Positions 58,703 to 64,000 of a stretch of 64,000 bases of DNA are shown here, one piece after another. Under the pieces are notes generated by a model. That model was given only the letters and a program-made list of their open reading frames with translations. It had not been told where the DNA came from and searched no databases. The position numbers were made by a program, and so were the translations under genes. Numbering within the stretch: the stretch's first letter is position 1; every line of letters begins with the position of its first letter. Origin of the DNA: JBDOQU01 sp039839375 (lineage in GTDB: Bacteria; Pseudomonadota; Alphaproteobacteria; DSM-16000; Inquilinaceae); contig NZ_JBDOQU010000001.1 in assembly GCF_039839375.1 (NCBI RefSeq), positions 124,001-188,000 of the forward strand. The letters are read 5' to 3'.

Positions 58703-60592
58703 TCAGCCTTGCCGGTAATACTGTTCCAGGGTGTCGCGGTGGATCTCCACCCCCACCTCCCGGCGAAGCGCCTCGGTGAACTGCGCCGCCAGGTCGTTGC
58801 CGATCGCCGTTTCCGCCTCCGCCGCCAGCGCCTCGGCCGCTTCGTCGTCCGTGGCTTCCGGCACCGTGATGTCGGTCAGGAGCGCCGCCACATGCCCGTC
58901 CTCCGGCATGGGGACCGTCGCGGTGTCGCCCGACTCCGCCGCGAACAGGGCGTCGACCAGCGTCGTGGGCCAATCGCCCGCATCGCTGCCGTCGCGATGG
59001 AAGGTCGCCGTCGCCGGTTCCGGCAGACCCAGATCGGCGGCGATCGTCGCCGGGTCGTCGCCGGCCGTCAGCCGCGCGGCAACGTCGGCCGCGATCTCCT
59101 GCGCCATCCGGTCCCGCTCCGCCGCCCGCCAGGCCTCCAGCAACTCCGTCCGCACCTCTTCGATCGGGCGGACCTGGGGTTCGATGATCTCGTCCGCCCG
59201 CACAAGGAAATAGACGCCGTCGGCGGTGTCGGTCAGGCGGCTCGTCTCGCCCTCGGCAAGCTGGAAGGCTTCCGCCAGCACGTCCTCCTGCGCCTGAAGG
59301 TCCGGCATCTCGGCATCGTCCCGCACCGATCCGTCCCGCGCGACCGGCGGCGTGGTGACCGTCTCCAACCCGAACTGCGTGGCGATCTCGTCCAGCCCGG
59401 AGCCGCCGGCCAGCCCGTCCTCGATCTGGTTGGCGATCTCGAACAGCGAATCCAGCGCGCTCTCCAGCTTCAAATCCTGCTCGATTTCGGCGCGCGCCTC
59501 CTCGAACGGAACCGTGCCGCCGGAAGCGATCTCCGTCACCGCCAGCACGTGCCAGCCGAACGGGCTTTCCACAGGCTCGCTGACGCCGCTTTCCTCCAGC
59601 GCGAAGCCGGCCTCCGCCAGTTGCGGCAGCATCACTTCGCGAGGCGCCGACTCCAGCGCGATGACCGATGCTTCGGTGTTCTCCAGCGTCTCCAGCCCCG
59701 CCTGGAGGGAGCCCGCCTCGCGCGCCGCCTCGGCGATCCGCGCCGCTGTCTCCTGGTCCTCGACCACCACCTGGTCGAAGGCCCGCATCTCCGGCGTCTC
59801 GAACTCCTCGATCCGGGCGTCATATTCGGCGCGTACCAGATCCTCCCCGACCGACTCGCCTTCGGCCAAATCGGCGGCGGACAGGCTGGCCACCGTCAGG
59901 ACGCGATATTCCGGCGCCTCGAAAAGCGCCGGGTTGGCTTCATAGAAGCTCTGGAGCTCTTCCTCGCTCGGCTCCGGGACCTCCTCCACCGCGCTCAGCG
60001 GAACCGGGACCAGCGTCGCCGTCCGCGTCTCGTCGCGATAGCGGTGCAGGGCGGAAACCAGGACTGTCGGCGGCTCCGCCCCGGCCGACACCGCGCCGAC
60101 GATCTGCTGACGCGCCAGATCGTTGCGCAGCAGCGCGACATAGGCGCCTTCGGTAAGGCCGCTCGCTCCCAGAACCTGCCGGAACCGCGCCGCGTCGAAC
60201 GATCCCGTAGCGCCCTGGAACATCGGCTGCCGCGAGATCGCCTGGGCGACCGCTTCCTGGGAAGGAGCGATCCCAGCCTCGGCGATAAGGTTGTCCAGCA
60301 GCGCGCCGTTCACCAGCCGCTCGACGGTCTGGTCCAGCATGCCCATGGAGATCGCCTGCTCCGCCCCGAATTCCGGTCCGAAGATCTGGCGCATCTGGTT
60401 CACGTCGTTCTGGAAGGCGCTGTTGACCGCCTGGAGCGAGATTTCGATATCGCCCACCTCCGCCACCGTCTGATCGGGGCCGCGATCCCGGAACAGGTCG
60501 CCGATGCCCCAGACCGCGAAGCTTACGATCAGGACGGCGAAGAGTATCTTGACGACCCAGGAGCCGACCTTGCTGCGGATGATCTGGAGCAT
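58703..60592 (-). CDS. ppiD: PpiD-like periplasmic folding factor (SurA_N / parvulin family)
   Basis: A 629-residue inner-membrane-anchored chaperone. One N-terminal helix (about 13-32, VVKILFAVLIVSFAVWGIGD) leaves the rest in the periplasm. A SurA-N-like chaperone domain (about 36-210) is followed by a parvulin-type peptidyl-prolyl isomerase region (about 250-370, ending in SPFGWHVLAVTEI) and a further helical part. Its role is folding of newly exported proteins near SecYEG. It lies in front of trpE and divergent from tpiA. Confidence 0.92.
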   Translation of the reverse strand: MLQIIRSKVGSWVVKILFAVLIVSFAVWGIGDLFRDRGPDQTVAEVGDIEISLQAVNSAFQNDVNQMRQIFGPEFGAEQAISMGMLDQTVERLVNGALLDNLIAEAGIAPSQEAVAQAISRQPMFQGATGSFDAARFRQVLGASGLTEGAYVALLRNDLARQQIVGAVSAGAEPPTVLVSALHRYRDETRTATLVPVPLSAVEEVPEPSEEELQSFYEANPALFEAPEYRVLTVASLSAADLAEGESVGEDLVRAEYDARIEEFETPEMRAFDQVVVEDQETAARIAEAAREAGSLQAGLETLENTEASVIALESAPREVMLPQLAEAGFALEESGVSEPVESPFGWHVLAVTEIASGGTVPFEEARAEIEQDLKLESALDSLFEIANQIEDGLAGGSGLDEIATQFGLETVTTPPVARDGSVRDDAEMPDLQAQEDVLAEAFQLAEGETSRLTDTADGVYFLVRADEIIEPQVRPIEEVRTELLEAWRAAERDRMAQEIAADVAARLTAGDDPATIAADLGLPEPATATFHRDGSDAGDWPTTLVDALFAAESGDTATVPMPEDGHVAALLTDITVPEATDDEAAEALAAEAETAIGNDLAAQFTEALRREVGVEIHRDTLEQYYRQG

Positions 60593-60798
60593 AATTGTGG
60601 GCTACTCGCGATGAAATTCCAGGAAACTGAAAGACCCCGGCCGGCGGCGGGGCGCGGCATCATAGAAGCGGCCTCCGCCACCGGCAACAGGCGGCTGGAC
60701 CCATTCCCCCGACCCCGATTTCTCTGCCCTGTTCATCGGCCGGCCGGCTTGGTAAAGCATCCCTGCTTGGAATCTGTGATCGGGGGGCCTGGACGCGC

Positions 60799-61548
60799 AT
60801 GCTGAGGAAGCTGATAGCCGGAAACTGGAAGATGAACGGGCTCAAGGCCGAGGGCGTGGCCCTGGCGCGGGATCTCGGCATCCGATACGCGGAGGATGAG
60901 GACGCCGCCTTCGACATGCTGATCTGCCCGCCGGCGACGCTGATCGACTCCGTGGGAGAGGTGATTGCCGGGTCGGGGATCCTGCTGGGGGGGCAGGACT
61001 GCCACAGCGAGACAGCGGGCGCCCATACCGGCGACGTCTCGGCTGAGATGCTGGCCGATCTTGGCTGCTCCTGGGTCATCGTTGGCCATTCCGAACGCCG
61101 GCAGGACCATGGCGAGATCGATCTGGCGGTGGCCGAGAAGGCGAAGGCCGTCCACCGCGCCGGCCTCTGCGCCATCATCTGCATCGGCGAGACTGAGGCG
61201 GAGAGGGCGGCCGGCCACGCGCTTTCCATCTGCTCCCGCCAGCTTGCCGGGTCGATCCCGACCAACGCCACGGCGGAGAACACGGTGATCGCCTATGAGC
61301 CGGTCTGGGCGATCGGCACCGGCAAGACCGCGACGGCGGGCGACGTGGCCGATGTCCACAGCCATATCAGGGCCGAGCTGTCGCGGAAGATCGCCGACGC
61401 CGACAAGGTGCGCATACTCTATGGCGGGTCGGTCAAGCCGGCCAACGCGGCGGAACTCATGTCCGTCCCGAACGTCGATGGCGCGCTGGTCGGCGGCGCC
61501 AGCCTGAAGGCCGACGACTTTTGGGCGATCGGGCAAAGTTGCGCCTAG
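60799..61548 (+). CDS. tpiA: Triose-phosphate isomerase
   Basis: A 249-residue TIM-barrel enzyme that interconverts dihydroxyacetone phosphate and glyceraldehyde 3-phosphate. Catalytic residues: Asn and Lys in AGNWKMNG (residues 8-15), His in VIVGHSERRQ and Glu in AYEPVWAIGTGKTAT. The phosphate-binding loop YGGSVKPANAAELM is near the end. It is divergent from ppiD, and secG follows after 91 bases, as often seen. Confidence 0.97.
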   Translation: MLRKLIAGNWKMNGLKAEGVALARDLGIRYAEDEDAAFDMLICPPATLIDSVGEVIAGSGILLGGQDCHSETAGAHTGDVSAEMLADLGCSWVIVGHSERRQDHGEIDLAVAEKAKAVHRAGLCAIICIGETEAERAAGHALSICSRQLAGSIPTNATAENTVIAYEPVWAIGTGKTATAGDVADVHSHIRAELSRKIADADKVRILYGGSVKPANAAELMSVPNVDGALVGGASLKADDFWAIGQSCA

Positions 61549-61639
61549 CCATCGCCGCCAAGGTCCGCTAAAAGGTCGCCGCGACGACGTGGCGGCGTCC
61601 TTTCGGCGCGCCCATTGGCATTCCCAAACAGGTGATCCG

Positions 61640-61954
61640 TTGCAACAGATCGTTCTGGTCATTCATCTGCTGATCGCGCTCGCGCTGGTGGGCACGGTCC
61701 TGATTCAGCGTAGCGAGGGCGGCGGGCTCGGCATGGGCGGCGGCGCCGGTCCCATGACGTCCACGCGCAGCTCCGGCAATCTGCTGACCCGGACGACGGC
61801 GGTCCTGGCCGCCTGCTTCATGGCGACCAGCATCGTCCTGGCGATCCTGGCCGGCGGCCGGACGGCGACGCCGCCCTCGATCGTCGATCAGATCCCGCAG
61901 GCGACCGAAACCCCGGCGCCCAGCCAGGAGCCGGCGGTCCCGCTCGGCGACTGA
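61640..61954 (+). CDS. secG: Protein translocase subunit SecG
   Basis: A 104-residue SecG, the small accessory subunit of SecYEG. Two transmembrane helices (about 3-21 and 50-70) flank the conserved cytosolic loop VLIQRSEGGGLGMGGG. A Pro-rich tail ends the protein. The start is a TTG at 61640 with AGGTGAT before it, giving the family's usual N-terminus LQQIVLVIHLLIALAL (first codon read as Met); the frame is open further upstream. Confidence 0.93.
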   Translation: MQQIVLVIHLLIALALVGTVLIQRSEGGGLGMGGGAGPMTSTRSSGNLLTRTTAVLAACFMATSIVLAILAGGRTATPPSIVDQIPQATETPAPSQEPAVPLGD

Positions 61955-61984
61955 GGCCGGGCGTTGCGGATATACGGTTATGCG

Positions 61985-62014
61985 AGAGGCGGCCCCGGCC
62001 GCCTCTTCTCTTTA
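61985..62014 (+). terminator. Intrinsic terminator after secG
   Basis: AGAGGCGGCC (61985-61994) and GGCCGCCTCT (61997-62006) are perfect complements, followed by TCTCTTTA. It separates the tpiA-secG transcript from pyrG. Confidence 0.75.
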
Positions 62015-62048
62015 TATGTGGCATGAACTTGGATTAAGGTGATCGTCC

Positions 62049-63677
62049 ATGACGCGGTACATCTTCATTACCGGCGGCGTGGTGTCCTCATTGGGCAAGG
62101 GGCTGGCGGCGGCGGCGCTCGGCGCGCTTCTCCAGGCCAGGGGGTACAAGGTCCGGCTGCGCAAGCTCGACCCCTACCTCAATGTCGACCCCGGAACCAT
62201 GAGCCCGACCCAGCATGGCGAGGTGTTCGTCACCGATGACGGGGCGGAAACCGACCTCGACCTCGGCCATTACGAACGCTTCACCGGCGTCTCCGCGCGC
62301 AAGAGCGACAACGTCACCTCCGGCCGCATCTATTCCAGCGTGCTGGCCCGTGAGCGGCATGGCGACTATCTGGGCGCGACCGTCCAGGTCATTCCCCACG
62401 TCACCGACGCCATCAAGGAGTTCATCCGCGGCGACGTGACGGACGAGGATTTCGTCCTGTGCGAGATCGGCGGCACGGTCGGCGACATCGAAAGCCTGCC
62501 CTTCCTGGAGGCCATCCGGCAGTTCGGGAACGAGATCGGGACCGAGCGCGCGCTGTTCATTCATGTCACGCTGCTGCCCTACATCCCGGCGGCGGGAGAG
62601 CTGAAGACCAAGCCCACCCAGCATTCGGTGAAGGAGCTGCTGTCGGTCGGCATCCAGCCGGCGATGCTGCTTTGCCGGTCCGACCGCCCGATCCCGGAGA
62701 ACGAACGCCGCAAGATCGCGCTGTTCTGCAACATGAAGCAGGAACGGGTGATCGCGGCGCTGGACGTCGACACGATCTATCAGGTGCCGGTCAGCTATCA
62801 CGAACAGGGTTTCGACGATCAGGTCCTGGCCTATTTCGGCCTTGAGGCGAAGGACGAACCCGACCTTTCGATGTGGAAAGAGATCGTCCAGCGGGTTCGC
62901 GCGCCGGAGGGCGAGGTCACGATCGGCGTCGTCGGCAAGTACACCTCGCTGATCGACAGCTACAAGAGCCTCGGCGAATCGCTGGTCCATGGCGGCATAG
63001 CGAACAATGTCCGCGTGAACCTGAAATGGATGGATTCGTCGATCTTCGATTCGGAGGATGCGGTCGTCCATCTGGAAGGCGTCGACGGCATCTTGGTCCC
63101 CGGCGGCTTCGGGGAGCGCGGGACCGAAGGCAAGATTCGCGCGGCCCAGTTCGCGCGTGAGCACAAGGTGCCCTATTTCGGCATCTGCTTCGGGATGCAG
63201 ATGGCGGTGATCGAAGCCGCCCGGAACCTCGCCGGCCTGCGCGGCGCCAGCTCGACCGAATTCGGGTCGACCGATATACCCGTCGTCGGGCTGATGACCG
63301 AATGGACGCGCGGCAACGAGCGGGAGGTCCGCAACGTCGAAAGCGACCTCGGCGGCACCATGCGGCTCGGCGCCTATGACGCCGTGCTGACGGAGGACAG
63401 CAAGGTCCGGGACATCTACCGGTCGCCGGTGATCAGCGAGCGGCATCGCCATCGCTATGAGGTCAACATCAACTACCGCAATCAGCTCGAACAGGCGGGC
63501 ATGCTGTTCTCCGGCCTGTCGCCGGACGGCATCCTGCCTGAGATCGTGGAACTGCCCGACCATCCCTGGTTCATCGGCGTGCAGTTCCATCCGGAGTTGA
63601 AATCCAAGCCGTTCGACCCGCACCCGCTCTTCACCTCCTTCATCCGGGCGGCGATCGAGCAGAGCCGGCTGGTTTAG
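62049..63677 (+). CDS. pyrG: CTP synthase
   Basis: A 542-residue enzyme that aminates UTP to CTP using glutamine. The N-terminal synthetase domain opens with ITGGVVSSLGKGLAAAALG (ATP loop) and contains SPTQHGEVFVTDDG-like (MSPTQHGEVFVTDDGAE). The C-terminal amidotransferase has Cys in YFGICFGMQMAV and the His-Glu pair in IGVQFHPELKSKP. Full length. AAGGTGAT precedes the ATG. kdsA follows 22 bases later. Confidence 0.98.
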   Translation: MTRYIFITGGVVSSLGKGLAAAALGALLQARGYKVRLRKLDPYLNVDPGTMSPTQHGEVFVTDDGAETDLDLGHYERFTGVSARKSDNVTSGRIYSSVLARERHGDYLGATVQVIPHVTDAIKEFIRGDVTDEDFVLCEIGGTVGDIESLPFLEAIRQFGNEIGTERALFIHVTLLPYIPAAGELKTKPTQHSVKELLSVGIQPAMLLCRSDRPIPENERRKIALFCNMKQERVIAALDVDTIYQVPVSYHEQGFDDQVLAYFGLEAKDEPDLSMWKEIVQRVRAPEGEVTIGVVGKYTSLIDSYKSLGESLVHGGIANNVRVNLKWMDSSIFDSEDAVVHLEGVDGILVPGGFGERGTEGKIRAAQFAREHKVPYFGICFGMQMAVIEAARNLAGLRGASSTEFGSTDIPVVGLMTEWTRGNEREVRNVESDLGGTMRLGAYDAVLTEDSKVRDIYRSPVISERHRHRYEVNINYRNQLEQAGMLFSGLSPDGILPEIVELPDHPWFIGVQFHPELKSKPFDPHPLFTSFIRAAIEQSRLV

Positions 63678-63699
63678 ATTCGAGCCACAGGGAAGAATG

Positions 63700-64000
63700 A
63701 TGATTTCTCAGAAGACCGTTGCCGTCGGTTCCCTGGCGATCGCCAACGACCGTCCCTTCACGCTGATCGCCGGCCCCTGCCAACTCGAAAGCCGCGATCA
63801 CGCGCTGGAGATGAGCCAGGCGCTGGTAGAGATGACGAAGCGGCTGGGCGTCGGCCTCATCTACAAGACCTCCTACGACAAGGCCAACCGCACCTCGGCG
63901 ACGGCGGCGCGGGGCCTCGGCATGGCGAAAAGCCTGCCGATCCTGGCCGAGGTCAGGGAGAAATTCGGCTGCCCCGTCCTGACTGACGTCCATGCGGCAG
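63700..64000 (+). CDS. kdsA: 2-dehydro-3-deoxyphosphooctonate aldolase (Kdo8P synthase), N-terminal part
   Basis: The first 100 codons of KdsA, which joins phosphoenolpyruvate and arabinose 5-phosphate to give Kdo 8-phosphate for the LPS inner core. Motifs seen are FTLIAGPCQLESRDHAL, LIYKTSYDKANRTSATAARG and PVLTDVHAA at the window edge. Two ATGs lie in tandem (63697 and 63700); the second has the better distance from AGGGA. It runs off the 3' end of the window and is probably co-transcribed with pyrG. Confidence 0.95.
   Translation, partial: MISQKTVAVGSLAIANDRPFTLIAGPCQLESRDHALEMSQALVEMTKRLGVGLIYKTSYDKANRTSATAARGLGMAKSLPILAEVREKFGCPVLTDVHAA

Overview
The window is a GC-rich chromosomal segment of a Gram-negative alphaproteobacterium. 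Evidence for this includes a complete lipid A block that uses LpxI, LexA boxes of the form GTTC-N7-GTTC, a SdhE gene between recG and mfd, and the linked run rpsB-tsf-pyrH-frr-uppS-cdsA-dxr-rseP-bamA-skp-lpxD-fabZ-lpxA-lpxI-lpxB. The genus cannot be read from the sequence; a Rhodospirillales-like lineage is a guess. I see no rRNA operon, CRISPR array, intact insertion sequence or prophage. Almost all of the window is housekeeping DNA with small accessory inserts.

Layout. 1-4.8 kb: end of secD, two homologues of mitochondrial complex I assembly factors (NDUFAF3-like and NDUFAF6-like) with an iron superoxide dismutase between them, trmFO and an unknown secreted protein. 4.8-9.4 kb: repeats, uvrA with a LexA box over its start codon, a VapBC toxin-antitoxin pair, and ssb. 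9.4-17.3 kb: an EEP nuclease and a PLD-VTT membrane protein in one operon, a MATE exporter, gyrA and coaD. 17.4-19.9 kb: a compositionally different LysE exporter, tRNA-Lys(UUU), small proteins, a NUDIX hydrolase and a candidate small RNA or attenuator. 19.9-28.1 kb: a Crp/Fnr regulator, a DUF502 protein, recG, sdhE, mfd and a MazEF-type toxin-antitoxin pair. 28.1-30.1 kb: repeats, a DsbA/FrnE-like protein, a small unknown and an HD hydrolase.

30.2-44.7 kb is one long plus-strand block for translation (S2, EF-Ts, RRF), pyrimidine phosphorylation, isoprenoid and phospholipid precursors, envelope proteolysis, outer-membrane assembly and lipid A synthesis. 44.7-64 kb: gltA, gltX, a ComEC-like protein, lexA, a minus-strand trpG-trpD-trpC-moaC-moeA run with 4-base overlaps, an insert that separates trpG from trpE, then trpE, a PpiD-like chaperone, tpiA, secG, pyrG and the start of kdsA.

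The genes form several functional sets. uvrA, mfd, recG, ssb and lexA serve DNA repair, and LexA boxes sit at both uvrA and lexA. rseP, bamA, skp, the lpx genes, fabZ and kdsA build the outer membrane. trpE/G/D/C make tryptophan precursors. The most unusual material lies between genes. One item is a two-hairpin RNA with C-rich loops and a perfect terminator (19706-19806). Another is a repeat family found only at junctions of convergent genes. A third is the pair of toxin-antitoxin promoters that carry direct repeats spaced 12 bp apart.
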